A stretch of DNA of 64,000 nucleotides from Aliamphritea hakodatensis (GCF_024347195.1 NZ_AP025281.1:930001-994000); one strand, 5' to 3'; positions 8,811 through 18,533 are shown, numbered from the stretch's first letter. Notes: generated by a model from the sequence alone, not told the origin. Made by a program: numbers and translations.

Positions 8811-9274
8811 ACGGGCTTGAGCACCATCAGGAAAAAGATCAGAAGAATACTGATAAATGCAGGTATACCCAGTGCTATCCACCAGTGAAAGAGTGTTTTA
8901 TGGTTAGCAGGCAAAGGATTACCGGTGGCATGGGCAGCATTAAGCTGCTGCTTCAGCATGATCTGAATTCTCACGACAGGTAACCAGCAGAGGCCGATAA
9001 GCAGATACAGGACATAACTTGTCAGCAACCATCCGGCATTCCAGTTATAGCCTGCCTGAGATATCAGCCAGATGCCGGATATCGGTTGGAATATCGCCGC
9101 CGGGAGTGTGAACAGGTAGTCAGCCAGTACCGTGTTCCGGGCCGCAAAAAGCCTGGCCCGGGAATCGCTGCTGAAATAACTGCGAAACATGAAGAACGCA
9201 ATTCCGGCACCGGTACCGAACAGAACAGCGGCACTCAGGATATGCAGTGTTTTTACAGTAAGGTAAAGAGACAT
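8807..9274 (-). CDS. DUF2269-type four-helix integral membrane protein
   Basis: This 155-aa protein is almost entirely hydrophobic, with four predicted transmembrane helices. It begins LYLTVKTLHILSAAVLFGTG, the opening usual for DUF2269. A His in the first helix (KTLHIL) and other polar residues in the membrane could bind a cofactor, but this is speculation. It is the first gene of the coupled three-gene operon reading to 7063. The 267 bp upstream (9275-9541) shows no gene. Confidence 0.65.
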   Translation of the reverse strand: MSLYLTVKTLHILSAAVLFGTGAGIAFFMFRSYFSSDSRARLFAARNTVLADYLFTLPAAIFQPISGIWLISQAGYNWNAGWLLTSYVLYLLIGLCWLPVVRIQIMLKQQLNAAHATGNPLPANHKTLFHWWIALGIPAFISILLIFFLMVLKPV

Positions 9275-9541
9275 CAGATAACTGATCCTTCAGTTAAAGC
9301 CTGAGTTTGCACTTTAGCAGATTCCTAAAGCAATTAAATACGCGGGCCTGCGTTTGGTGAAACGGAGAGGGGTGAAGCTTTTTAGGGATAAATCAGAAGC
9401 CCGTGGAGGTTTATTCTGAATTTAAAAATCATTTGGAAAAATGGCCTGAAACGTCTGTTTGAGAGGCTTTTGGTTAGTTTTTCATTGTCGCAAAGCGTCA
9501 CCTTTTTGCCTTTTTGCGGCACACTATTTTTGTTTTGAACT

Positions 9542-10069
9542 CTAATCTTCTGCGGCTCTTGTCTGCTTCTCAGTGTTGTTAAGGATGGTGTCCTTGGCAG
9601 GGGCGCCTATGTCTAACAGCGGCGAGGCATCTAGGCTCTCGGCGTCCATCATGCTGGCGACACGTTGCAGAGATGACAAAATCTGAGTCTGTTCCCAGCT
9701 CTCAAGGCTTTCCAAACGGTCGATAAATGCCTCATGTAACAAGGGTGGCGCTGTTTCCAATACTTCGATACCTTGTTTGGTAAGGCGGGCGTTCACGATA
9801 CGTCTGTCGCTGGCGCTGCGTACCCGTTCCACCAGTTGCCGGTCTTCCAGCCGGTTCAGAATGGTTGTAACGGTTGCCTGACTGAGGGATACGTCAACCG
9901 ACAGACGCCTGACAGTGACGTCGCCGAGATTTTTAATCGCTCTTAAAACCATTACCTGAGGAATTGTCAGACCACAGCTTTTAGACACACGTTTAGACTG
10001 CAAATCAGTTGCGCGGATAATTCGGCGCAGTGCGATCAGAACTTCTTGCCAGTGTGTTGATTCATTCAT
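9542..10069 (-). CDS. MarR-family regulator, EctR/CosR-like
   Basis: The product is about 175 aa. A winged helix-turn-helix occupies residues 30-110 (LSVDVSLSQATVTTILNRLEDRQLVER, then the DRR wing). The start is taken at the ATG at 10069 because the family usually begins MNE-HW-; the frame is open to 10117. MarR proteins of this type (EctR, CosR) control compatible-solute synthesis and uptake in salt-tolerant bacteria. The gene diverges from a betaine-type ABC importer, so I infer osmotic control of that importer. The Asp/Ala-rich C-terminal tail is unremarkable. Confidence 0.72.
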   Translation of the reverse strand: MNESTHWQEVLIALRRIIRATDLQSKRVSKSCGLTIPQVMVLRAIKNLGDVTVRRLSVDVSLSQATVTTILNRLEDRQLVERVRSASDRRIVNARLTKQGIEVLETAPPLLHEAFIDRLESLESWEQTQILSSLQRVASMMDAESLDASPLLDIGAPAKDTILNNTEKQTRAAED

Positions 10070-10228
10070 TATTAATTTCAACCAGTTAGTAAGGATGACA
10101 TAAAGTAATGGCCTCATTATATGACAAAATGAATAAAGGTTTGAACTCTAAATATTAGAGTTGTAAGATGAATTTCAGGCATATTATAAAACAATAACAT
10201 TAGCCCGATTTTATGGGACGGAGATATC

Positions 10229-11218
10229 ATGAAAACACTGTTAGCAGCTGTACCATTGGTAATTGCAAGTTCACTGACACAGGCCGCCGACTGCGGCACC
10301 GTTACTATCGCTGAAATGAACTGGGCCTCAGCGGAGTTCGCTGCCAATCTGGATAAAATTATTCTTGAAGAAGGTTACGGATGTAGCGTCGAGTTAATCC
10401 CGGGATCAACCGTAACCTCCTTTGCATCCATGGAGTCTAAAGGTCAGCCGGACATCGCGCCGGAACTGTGGGCCAACGCATTTTTCGATCGTATTGATGC
10501 AGCTGTAGAAAAGGGTGACATCGTTCGTGGTCCGCGTCTGATTACCGATGCTGCAGAAGGCTGGTTCATTTCTAAGGCTGTCGCTGATGCGCATCCGGAA
10601 ATCAAAACCGTTCAGGACGTTCTGAACAATCCTCAGTTATTCCCAAGTAAAGAAGATCCGAATGTTGGTCAGTTTATGACCTGTCCTGCCGGCTGGGCGT
10701 GCCAGATCGCATCTAACAACCTGGCTAAGCCGTCTGCATATGACTTTGCCAAGCATAACTTTACCGTCGTTGATCCGGGTTCCGCTGCGGGTCTGGACGG
10801 TTCGATTGCTAAGTCTTATGACCGCGAAGAAGCATGGTTTGGTTACTACTGGCAGCCAACTGTACCTATCACCAAGTATGAGCTGAAGAAGCTGGATTTC
10901 GGTGTTGAGTACGACAAAACGCACTGGGATGAGTGTATCGTTAACGAAACCTGTGCTGAGCCAAGAAAGTCTGATTACACACCTTCCGATGTAATGACTG
11001 TTGTGGTGTCTGAGTTTGCTAAATCACATCCTGAAGAAATGAAGTACCTGAACACCCGTTCTTATGATTCCAATATGGCGGGCCAGGTAATCGTTTACAT
11101 GGATGATAACCAGGCAAACGGTGAAGACGGTGCTTACTACTTCCTGCAGAACTTTGAAGATGTATGGACTAAGTGGGTACCTGCAGACGTAGCTGAAAAA
11201 GTTAAAGCTGCACTGTAA
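10229..11218 (+). CDS. Glycine-betaine-type ABC transporter substrate-binding protein
   Basis: This 329-aa periplasmic protein has a short signal peptide (cleavage after TQA, about residue 19) and an OpuAC-type binding domain. Aromatic segments such as EMNWAS and EAWFGYYWQPT are the kind that build the cation-pi cage for quaternary amines. Cys pairs in the body (TCPAGWAC, ECIVNETC) may form disulfides. It probably binds a betaine, choline, carnitine, TMAO or related compound; the exact ligand is undetermined. It is first in an operon with a permease and an ATPase and diverges from a MarR regulator. Confidence 0.82.
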   Translation: MKTLLAAVPLVIASSLTQAADCGTVTIAEMNWASAEFAANLDKIILEEGYGCSVELIPGSTVTSFASMESKGQPDIAPELWANAFFDRIDAAVEKGDIVRGPRLITDAAEGWFISKAVADAHPEIKTVQDVLNNPQLFPSKEDPNVGQFMTCPAGWACQIASNNLAKPSAYDFAKHNFTVVDPGSAAGLDGSIAKSYDREEAWFGYYWQPTVPITKYELKKLDFGVEYDKTHWDECIVNETCAEPRKSDYTPSDVMTVVVSEFAKSHPEEMKYLNTRSYDSNMAGQVIVYMDDNQANGEDGAYYFLQNFEDVWTKWVPADVAEKVKAAL

Positions 11219-11331
11219 TACCGCACAACTGTTATACACATAATAAGAATCGCAGGCAGGGTCACAGTGAGTAATATTTCAAAGTACTCACTGTACCTTC
11301 GGAACCCTGCCTTCCTGATAAGGAGCAAAAA

Positions 11332-12219
11332 ATGAGCTGGTCTGACTTCCCGAGTATGTCGAGAGGCGATCTGCGCAGCATGCGCAAAGCTATCGACGAT
11401 AGTTTCCGTGAGTTTACCCAGGCTTACGGTGAAACACTCGAATCCTTTTTCGATCCACTGTTAACCTTTCTGGTCTGGAGCGAAAAAATCCTGCTGAATT
11501 CTCCGTGGCCTCTGGTCATTTTCGCGATAGCTGGCCTTGCTTATTTAGGTAGCCGAAGCTGGAAACTGGTCGTCGGCGTCATTGTTGCTTTCAGTGTTAT
11601 CGGTTATCTCGGTATGTGGGAAGATACGATGAGTACGCTCAGTATCATTACCGTCTGTACCATTGTTGCAATCGCAATCGGTATCCCGCTGGGTATCCTC
11701 ATGGCGCGCTCCAATAAGGTGCAGGCTGTGGTGACCCCGATACTTGATATCATGCAGACCATGCCGAGTTTCGTATATCTGATTCCGGTTGTTATGCTGC
11801 TGGGTATCGGTAAAGTGCCGGGCCTGATTGCAGTAATCATTTATGCGCTGCCCCCTATCGTTCGTCTGACTAACCTGGGTATCCGTCACGTAGACCCGGA
11901 TGTTGTGGAAGCGGCTAACGCTTATGGTTGTACCTCCTGGCAGAAGCTGAAGAACGTTCAGATTCCACTGGCATTACCTTCTATCTTTGCCGGTGTGAAC
12001 CAAACCATCATGATGGCGCTGTCTATGGTTGTAATCGCCTCTATGATCGGTGTAAAAGGTCTGGGTCAGCCAGTACTGAAGGCGATCACCAACCAGTATT
12101 TCTCTATGGGTTTATTAAACGGTCTGGCGATCGTAGCCATTGCAATTATTTTTGACCGGGTTTCGCAGCAGTACGGTTTACGTATTCAGAAACATCGCGA
12201 AGGAGGTCACGGTGTCTGA
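11332..12219 (+). CDS. Betaine-type ABC transporter permease
   Basis: This 295-aa inner-membrane protein has several hydrophobic helices. The permease coupling region is near residues 185-215 (VVEAANAYGCTSWQKLKNVQIP), matching the EAA loop of OpuAB/ProW proteins. It forms the channel for the upstream binding protein. The 113-bp spacer from the binding-protein gene holds a GC-poor inverted segment but no clear terminator. AGGAG precedes the ATG. Its 3' end overlaps the ATPase gene by 8 bp. Confidence 0.87.
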   Translation: MSWSDFPSMSRGDLRSMRKAIDDSFREFTQAYGETLESFFDPLLTFLVWSEKILLNSPWPLVIFAIAGLAYLGSRSWKLVVGVIVAFSVIGYLGMWEDTMSTLSIITVCTIVAIAIGIPLGILMARSNKVQAVVTPILDIMQTMPSFVYLIPVVMLLGIGKVPGLIAVIIYALPPIVRLTNLGIRHVDPDVVEAANAYGCTSWQKLKNVQIPLALPSIFAGVNQTIMMALSMVVIASMIGVKGLGQPVLKAITNQYFSMGLLNGLAIVAIAIIFDRVSQQYGLRIQKHREGGHGV

Positions 12220-13273
12220 TAAAGAAGTTAAAATTCGCATTGAAGGGCTGTCGAAGATTTTCGGCGCCAACCCTAAATCGGTTGTTCCGCATGTGCAGCA
12301 GGGTATCAGCAAGCCTGATCTGCTGAAGAATCATAAGCATGTACTGGGTCTGGATAACATCAACATGGACCTGCATGATCATTCGATTGAGGTGATCATG
12401 GGGCTGTCAGGCTCGGGTAAGTCGACGCTGATCCGTCACATTAACCGCCTGATTGATCCGACAATCGGTAATATCATCGTGGACGGCGAAAACGTCTGCG
12501 AAATGAACGAAAGCCAGCTGCGTGAATTCCGCCAGACAAAAACGGCGATGGTATTCCAGAAGTTCGCGCTGTTACCGCACCGTACCGTGATTGAAAACGT
12601 TAAATTCGGTTTGCAGATGCAGAGAAAAGACTCTGCCTTCATTACTGAAAAATCACACTATTGGCTCGAGCGTGTAGGCCTTAAGGGCTTCGAGAAGCAT
12701 TATCCGGCACAGCTGTCCGGTGGTATGCAGCAGCGGGTTGGTCTGGCACGGGCACTGGCCTGTGATGCTGATATCCTGATGATGGATGAAGCATTCTCGG
12801 CACTGGATCCGCTGATCCGTTCCGATATGCAGGATATCCTGCTGGAACTTCAGGTTGAGCTGAAGAAGACCATCGTCTTCATCACCCACGATCTGGATGA
12901 AGCACTGAAGATCGGTGACCGGATTGCCATCCTGAACGATGGACGTCTGGTACAGCAGGGCCCGGCTCAGGATATCCTGATGAACCCGGCCGATGATTAC
13001 GTGGAACGCTTTGTTGCTGACGTAAACCGTACCCGTGTGTTACTGGCGAAGTCGATTATGTCGGCGCAGGTACCGACGGATATCAGTCATAGCGATACCG
13101 TGGTTGTCGGGCAGGATGATACGGTTCAGGAAGTTCTGCACCAGATGCTGACTGAAGATGCCCTGCAGGTTGTGGTGGCGGATGAAGACGGCCAGCATGT
13201 TGGCAGTATCGATACTGATACTCTGGCCGAAGCGGTCAGCCATCAGGTTGAAGAAGAAAAAACCACTACCTGA
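12212..13273 (+). CDS. Betaine-type ABC transporter ATP-binding protein with C-terminal CBS region
   Basis: This 353-aa ProV/OpuAA-type ATPase has a Walker A motif GLSGSGKST, a signature LSGGMQQRVGLARAL, and a Walker B motif ILMMDEAFSALD. A C-terminal CBS-like region (about residues 285-345) is the part known in OpuA to sense ionic strength. The start is the GTG at 12212, because a perfect AGGAGG lies at 12201-12206 and this begins the conserved part; the longer open frame is not used. It overlaps the permease end, so it is translationally coupled. A rho-independent terminator follows at 13291. Confidence 0.9.
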   Translation: MSDKEVKIRIEGLSKIFGANPKSVVPHVQQGISKPDLLKNHKHVLGLDNINMDLHDHSIEVIMGLSGSGKSTLIRHINRLIDPTIGNIIVDGENVCEMNESQLREFRQTKTAMVFQKFALLPHRTVIENVKFGLQMQRKDSAFITEKSHYWLERVGLKGFEKHYPAQLSGGMQQRVGLARALACDADILMMDEAFSALDPLIRSDMQDILLELQVELKKTIVFITHDLDEALKIGDRIAILNDGRLVQQGPAQDILMNPADDYVERFVADVNRTRVLLAKSIMSAQVPTDISHSDTVVVGQDDTVQEVLHQMLTEDALQVVVADEDGQHVGSIDTDTLAEAVSHQVEEEKTTT

Positions 13274-13290
13274 TCCGGGTGAGTGGTCAG

Positions 13291-13317
13291 AAAGGCTGCC
13301 TTCGGGCGGCCTTTTTT
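13291..13317 (+). terminator. Rho-independent terminator after the ABC transporter operon
   Basis: A GC-rich hairpin (GGCTGCC, TTCG loop region, GGCGGCC, one G-T pair) is followed directly by a run of six T. It lies 18 bp past the ATPase stop and just before the end of the convergent LysR gene. Confidence 0.85.
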
Positions 13318-13327
13318 GTATCTGCAA

Positions 13328-14260
13328 TTATCGGTGTTCGAGCATGTCCGGCTGGCTGCTGGTGGCCAGTTTTTCAGCCAGCCACTGTTGTAGCAGTTCA
13401 GCATTACGGCTGACAATCCGGGACGGTTCACACAGTAATACATAGCCATAGCCGTTCAGCCCGTGGTCAAAGGGGCTGACCAGCAAACCGTTATCCAGCT
13501 CGCTGCGCATCAGTTCATCTGCCAGCATCCATCCCTGGCCATCAATGGCCGCCTGCACCCGAACATTGGCATCGCTGAGGGTACGCCGGGGGTTGATCAG
13601 CGCGTCATCCTGTTCCTCAAACCATTCCGTCCAGAAATCCTGAGTCCGGTCTTCGCATAATAAAGTGATATCGCACCATGGCGGTTGCAACATTGCTTCG
13701 CGGGGCAGTTTCACCTGCGCGTTATACCCGAGCTTTTCCAACAGTGCCGGGCTGCAAACCGGAAACATGGGCATGGTGGCCTGCATGATTCTGTCCGGGC
13801 CTGAGCTCTGTTTTGAGGGGCTCCAGCGCAGGGCCATATCCACATCCGGAAGTTTGAAGTCAGCAGAATTTACGGTGTGCTGAAGCATAATTGATACATT
13901 CGGATAACGTTCATTAAAGCCGGCAATATTGGCTGATAACCAGCGCACTGCAACATAAGTGGTAACGGCCACGGTAACCTGGCTGTTGTGGTCCGTTTTT
14001 AGCGATTCGAAACTCTGGCGCAGCTCGGTGAAAACCTGTTGGGTGCTTTTTAACAGGCTCTGTCCGGCTTCTGTCAGGTAGACCTGACGGGTAGCCCGGC
14101 GAAACAGTGCGCAGCTGAGCTGGTCTTCCAGTTTTCGGATCTGATAGCTGACCGCACCCTTGGTCAGGCAAAGCTCATCGGCTGCCAGGCTGAAACTCAG
14201 GTGCCGGGCAGCGGCTTCGAAAACCTTTAATGCGTCGAGTGGTGGCAGGTCATGTTTCAT
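13328..14260 (-). CDS. LysR-family regulator, GcvA-like
   Basis: This 310-aa regulator has an N-terminal helix-turn-helix (LPPLDALKVFEAAARHLSFSLAADEL, residues 5-30, then GAVSYQIRKLE) and a periplasmic-binding-like effector domain. The opening and spacing resemble GcvA, the activator of glycine cleavage. It diverges from the dimethylglycine-dehydrogenase-like gene across a 178-bp AT-rich gap, so it most likely activates that gene and the MttB homologue in response to a methylated amine or glycine-type product. Confidence 0.82.
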   Translation of the reverse strand: MKHDLPPLDALKVFEAAARHLSFSLAADELCLTKGAVSYQIRKLEDQLSCALFRRATRQVYLTEAGQSLLKSTQQVFTELRQSFESLKTDHNSQVTVAVTTYVAVRWLSANIAGFNERYPNVSIMLQHTVNSADFKLPDVDMALRWSPSKQSSGPDRIMQATMPMFPVCSPALLEKLGYNAQVKLPREAMLQPPWCDITLLCEDRTQDFWTEWFEEQDDALINPRRTLSDANVRVQAAIDGQGWMLADELMRSELDNGLLVSPFDHGLNGYGYVLLCEPSRIVSRNAELLQQWLAEKLATSSQPDMLEHR

Positions 14261-14438
14261 CGGCTGGCCAGTAATTACAGTTTAATTTTATTGAACCATA
14301 TAACAATTTTTTCGGTTTGTCAGTGATCACTTTCTCAGAGAATATCAGGGTAAGACACATAACTGCACAAACTGTCTTTTGGGTCGGACACGTCACGTAT
14401 CACCCCCGGACAGACTAAAAATAAGAAGGATTTGCTGT

Positions 14439-16865
14439 ATGAGTGAAGCGATTAAAAGCCACGCTAAAGTCGTGGTAATCGGTGGCGGTATCGCCGGTTG
14501 TTCGACCCTGTATCACCTGACACAGGAAGGCTGGACGGACGTAGTTCTGGTGGAACGTGATGAACTGACATCCGGTTCCACCTGGCATGCGGCAGCTCAG
14601 GTAACTCAGTTTGGTGGTAACCAGACAATGATTGGCCTGAAGCGCCACAGTATTAATCTCTACCGTGAACTGGCGGCTGATCCTGAACATCCGATTTCCT
14701 ATCACATCACCGGGGGGATGCGTACGGCTTACACTCAGCAACATATAGATACTTATAAGCACTATGTGGGCATGGCGAAAAGCATGGGTGTTGAGATGGA
14801 GTTTATCGATGCTGCAGAAGCCGGCCGTCGCCACCCGCTGATCAACACTGATGGTTTACTGGGGGCCTGGTGGGATCCGCTGGATGGTGATATCGATCCG
14901 GCAGGCCTGACGTTTGCGCTGGCCCGTAAAGCCCGGGAAGCCGGTGCTAAGGTGTATCGCTTTAACCCTGTGGAAAACATCACCCGTAAGCCGAACGGCG
15001 AATTCATTGTGCATACCGCTAAAGGGGATATCACCTGTGAAATGGTGGTGAACGCCACCGGTTACCGGGTGAACGAAGTGGGCCGAATGCTGGGGGTTGA
15101 ACATCCGGTCACGTCGATGGAACATATGTATTTCCTTACCGATACCATTGCAGAGCTGGAAGCCATGGATAAGCGGGTACCGATTATCCGTGACCCGGGC
15201 GATGATTTTTATTCCCGTCAGGAAAAGAATGGCCTGTTGGTCGGGGTCTATGAGCAGGGCTGTAAAACCTTCGGTATGCATGGCATCGATCCGCACTTTA
15301 CCCAGGCGCTTTGCCCGTCAGATCTGGACCGTTGTCTGGACAACATGGAACGTATTTTTGAACGCATGCCGTGCCTGACCGAAACCGGCATTCATACCGT
15401 CGTGAACGGGCCAATTACCTATACTATTGACGGCATGCCGCTGATCGGACCTGTACCGGGGGTGCCGAACGCATTCTGCGCCATCGGCTTGCGGGCGGGG
15501 ATCGGTGAAGGCGGTGGCCACGGTAAGATTCTGGCAGAACTCATGGTACACGGTGAAAGTGAGTGGGACGCATGGTGTCTGGACCCCCGCCGGTTTACTC
15601 AGTATGCCAATACGGAACATACCTGTCTGAAAGCCATTGAGGATTATCAGAACGAATTTCACTATCACCAGCCTCATGAACACCGTCCGGCAGCGCGTCT
15701 GGCGCGGACAACGCCGTTGTATCCGGTACTGGATGCAAAAGATGCTGCCTGGGGCGTGGTCAATGGCTGGGAGCGGGCGCTTTTCTTCAAGCCCGATGCT
15801 GATTTTGTGGATGAACACGGTTACCGGTTTAATGCGACGAAAACTATCGTTGCGCAGGAAATTGCCAATCTGCAACAGAATGTTGGCCTGATGGAAGTCT
15901 CCGGCTTTAACCGTTATGAGATTAAAGGTGAGGGCGCTACCGCGTTTCTCGACCGGATGGTCTGTGGCAATCTGCCGAAAAAAGTGGGCAAGGTTGGCCT
16001 GTGTTATCTGCTCAATGAAAAGGGGCATCTGCTGGCGGAAGCCACCATTGCCAAATTGGATGAAGAACATTACTGGTACGGTTCGGCAGCGGCCGCTGAA
16101 TGGCATGACCGTGACTGGCTGAATGCTTATAAGCCGGACACTGTCAGCCTGACCGAAATGACTGCCAGCCATACCATTCTGGTGGTGGCCGGGCCGAAGT
16201 CCCGTGAGTTATTACAGTCTTTATCGCCCCGCTGTGACTGGTCGAAAGACGCCATGCCATGGATGAGTGTGCAGGAGAAAACGCTGGGCCATGCAAAGAT
16301 GACTGCGATGAGCGTGAGTTTCTCCGGCGAGTTAGCCTATGAGCTGCACATCCCGAATGAGCAATTGTATCTGGCCTGGAAACTGATTACAGAGGCCGGT
16401 GAGCCGTTTGGTCTGGGGCTGTTCGGGCTTTACGCCACCGAATCTATGCGGTTGGAAAAAGGCTATCGTCACTGGAAGGCGGATCTGATCTATGAGCGTA
16501 ACCCGCTAGAGTCCTGTCTGGACCGGTTTGTAAATCTCGATAAGCCTGACTTTGTGGGTAAAGGTGCTCTGCTGGAAGAGCAGGCCCGGGGCCCGCAGAA
16601 ATTATTTGTCAGCCTGGAAGTGAGTTGTGATTTTGCCCCGGCCCATTCCGGTGATTCCATCTACAGCGGAGATAATCTGATCGGTTCAGTCACTTCCGGC
16701 GGCTATGGCCACCGGGTTGAAAAGAATCTGGCTTATGCATTTGTAGACCCTGAGTTTGCTGCCATCGGCACGGAACTGAGCATTGATCTGTTGGGAGAAA
16801 TGTATCCGGTTAAAGTGATTGAGCCTGGTCAGTACGATCCGGAAAATACACTGGTACGGGGGTAA
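14439..16865 (+). CDS. FAD-dependent oxidoreductase fused to GcvT domain (dimethylglycine/sarcosine dehydrogenase family)
   Basis: This 808-aa protein has an N-terminal FAD domain (VVVIGGGIAGCSTLYHL, residues 12-28). The segment TSGSTWHAAAQV carries a His at the position that holds covalent FAD in dimethylglycine dehydrogenase. A central FAO-type domain follows, with a C-terminal aminomethyltransferase (GcvT) half ending LYATESMRLEKGYRHW. The family oxidises an N-methyl group and passes the methylene to tetrahydrofolate. The start is the ATG at 14439 with AAGAAGGA upstream; the frame opens 20 codons earlier. Five bp separate it from the MttB homologue, so the two likely act in sequence on a methylated amine. 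The exact substrate is unknown. Confidence 0.85.
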   Translation: MSEAIKSHAKVVVIGGGIAGCSTLYHLTQEGWTDVVLVERDELTSGSTWHAAAQVTQFGGNQTMIGLKRHSINLYRELAADPEHPISYHITGGMRTAYTQQHIDTYKHYVGMAKSMGVEMEFIDAAEAGRRHPLINTDGLLGAWWDPLDGDIDPAGLTFALARKAREAGAKVYRFNPVENITRKPNGEFIVHTAKGDITCEMVVNATGYRVNEVGRMLGVEHPVTSMEHMYFLTDTIAELEAMDKRVPIIRDPGDDFYSRQEKNGLLVGVYEQGCKTFGMHGIDPHFTQALCPSDLDRCLDNMERIFERMPCLTETGIHTVVNGPITYTIDGMPLIGPVPGVPNAFCAIGLRAGIGEGGGHGKILAELMVHGESEWDAWCLDPRRFTQYANTEHTCLKAIEDYQNEFHYHQPHEHRPAARLARTTPLYPVLDAKDAAWGVVNGWERALFFKPDADFVDEHGYRFNATKTIVAQEIANLQQNVGLMEVSGFNRYEIKGEGATAFLDRMVCGNLPKKVGKVGLCYLLNEKGHLLAEATIAKLDEEHYWYGSAAAAEWHDRDWLNAYKPDTVSLTEMTASHTILVVAGPKSRELLQSLSPRCDWSKDAMPWMSVQEKTLGHAKMTAMSVSFSGELAYELHIPNEQLYLAWKLITEAGEPFGLGLFGLYATESMRLEKGYRHWKADLIYERNPLESCLDRFVNLDKPDFVGKGALLEEQARGPQKLFVSLEVSCDFAPAHSGDSIYSGDNLIGSVTSGGYGHRVEKNLAYAFVDPEFAAIGTELSIDLLGEMYPVKVIEPGQYDPENTLVRG

Positions 16866-16870
16866 TCAGC

Positions 16871-18424
16871 ATGACTGATGAATCAACTAAAGCAAGACGC
16901 CGGGGCCGGGGAGGCCCCCGTGCCCGGGACATTATGCGGGCGAAACGCAGCGCGCCACCGACCATTAACCCGTGCCCGCCAGGGCCGGCCGGGGGGCAGT
17001 ATAAGCCGCTGAGCGATGAGCAGATTGAAACTATCTATCAGAGTGCCCTGAGAATCCTGGAAGAGATAGGTATGGGGGAATCGCCACAGGTACTGATTGA
17101 TCAGGCCTGTAGTAAAGGTGCCTTCGTCAGTGAATCCGGGCGGCTGTGTTTCCCTAAAAGCATGGTGGAAGAACAGATCGCCGGTGCCTGTAAAAGCTTT
17201 ACCTACTACGGGCGCAATCCGAAACATGATTTCACAGTGGGTGGCGACAGCGTGTATTTCGGTACCGGCGGTGCTGCAGTACAGACGCTGGATATCGACA
17301 GCGGAGAATACCGCCCGTCGACCCTGAATGATCTGTACGATTTTACCCGGCTGATGGATACCCTGAACAACGTCAGTTGGTTTACCCGCTGCTGTGTGGC
17401 AACGGATGTACCGGATAATTATGATCTGGATGTAAACACTGCCTATGCACTGCTGGTGGGAACAGAAAAACCGGTGGGTACCAGCTTTACGCTGGCGGAG
17501 CATGTTGATCCGATTATCGATATGTTTGATATAGCACTGGGCGGGGAAGGTAAATTCCGTGAGCGGCCATTCTGCAAAGCGCATATCAGCCCGGTGATTT
17601 CACCCCTGCGCTACGGGGAAGACGCGGTAGATGTCGCACTGGCCTGCATGCGCAGAGGCGTGCCGATCAACAACATTGTTGCCGCACAGTCCGGTGCCAC
17701 CTCACCGGCGACGCTGGCAGGGATGCTCAGTTCAACGCTGGCAGAAACGCTGGCGGCGCTGATCATGGTGAATGTGTTTGAGCCGGGTTACCCGATGATC
17801 TTTTCGAACTGGCCGCTGGTGATTGATCTGCGCACCGGCTCGTTCTGTGGTGGCGGAGGGGAGATTACCTTACTGAATGCGGCTTCGGCTCAGCTATCAA
17901 ACTATCTGGGGCTACCCTCCGGGGCGGCGTCCAGTATGAGCGACGCCAAGGCGGTTGATGCCCAGATGGGGCTGGAAAAGGCGCTGTCGGCGGTATCGGT
18001 TGGGTTATCCGGTTGCAATATGGTGTATGAATCGGCGGGTATGACCGCCAGCTTGCTGGGGGCGTCATTCGAATCATTTCTGATTGATGATGAAATGATC
18101 TCCCATGTTTACCGGGTGCTGCGCGGCGTGGAAGTCACCGAGGAAACTCTGGGATTTGAAGCGATCCGTGAGGCTGTCAGTGGTGAAGGGCATTTTCTTG
18201 GCGGAGAACACACGCTGGCTGCCATGCAGCGTGATTACTTCTATCCCAGCGATATGTCAGACCGGCAGGAGCCGCGTACCTGGCAGGAGATGGGCGGGCA
18301 GGATATGTGGCAGCGGGCCAACCTGAAAGCGAAGCAGATTCTGGCCGAACACCGGCCTAATTATCTGGATTCCGCAACCGATGCGGCTATCAGGGCTAAA
18401 TACAATATTCAGCTGACCCTGTGA
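16871..18424 (+). CDS. Non-pyrrolysine MttB-family methyltransferase
   Basis: This 517-aa protein belongs to the trimethylamine methyltransferase (MttB) superfamily. It has a basic N-terminal segment rich in Arg/Gly, then the (beta/alpha)8 barrel. The frame is continuous with no in-frame amber codon, so it is the pyrrolysine-free type. Characterised members (such as MtgB) demethylate quaternary amines such as glycine betaine onto a corrinoid protein. No corrinoid protein or reactivating enzyme is encoded in this window. Coupling to a dimethylglycine-dehydrogenase-like enzyme suggests sequential N-demethylation of an onium compound. A terminator follows at 18483. Confidence 0.82.
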   Translation: MTDESTKARRRGRGGPRARDIMRAKRSAPPTINPCPPGPAGGQYKPLSDEQIETIYQSALRILEEIGMGESPQVLIDQACSKGAFVSESGRLCFPKSMVEEQIAGACKSFTYYGRNPKHDFTVGGDSVYFGTGGAAVQTLDIDSGEYRPSTLNDLYDFTRLMDTLNNVSWFTRCCVATDVPDNYDLDVNTAYALLVGTEKPVGTSFTLAEHVDPIIDMFDIALGGEGKFRERPFCKAHISPVISPLRYGEDAVDVALACMRRGVPINNIVAAQSGATSPATLAGMLSSTLAETLAALIMVNVFEPGYPMIFSNWPLVIDLRTGSFCGGGGEITLLNAASAQLSNYLGLPSGAASSMSDAKAVDAQMGLEKALSAVSVGLSGCNMVYESAGMTASLLGASFESFLIDDEMISHVYRVLRGVEVTEETLGFEAIREAVSGEGHFLGGEHTLAAMQRDYFYPSDMSDRQEPRTWQEMGGQDMWQRANLKAKQILAEHRPNYLDSATDAAIRAKYNIQLTL

Positions 18425-18482
18425 CCGGACGTCTTTGAACAGATGCTTCAGCCCACTGTGTTTCCCGCAGTGGTTAGTCATT

Positions 18483-18507
18483 GAGCAGCCTCCGGCTGCT
18501 CTTTTTT
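18483..18507 (+). terminator. Rho-independent terminator after the MttB homologue
   Basis: A perfect 8-bp stem (GAGCAGCC / GGCTGCTC) with a three-base loop is followed by six or more T. It lies between the MttB-family gene and the convergent sugar dehydrogenase gene. Confidence 0.88.
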
Positions 18508-18533
18508 ATTCAGGGGATGCTATTCAGAGGAAG

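Noticed and set aside
16871..18424. Pyrrolysine-containing trimethylamine methyltransferase
   Set aside because: There is no in-frame amber codon and no pyrrolysine genes in the window.
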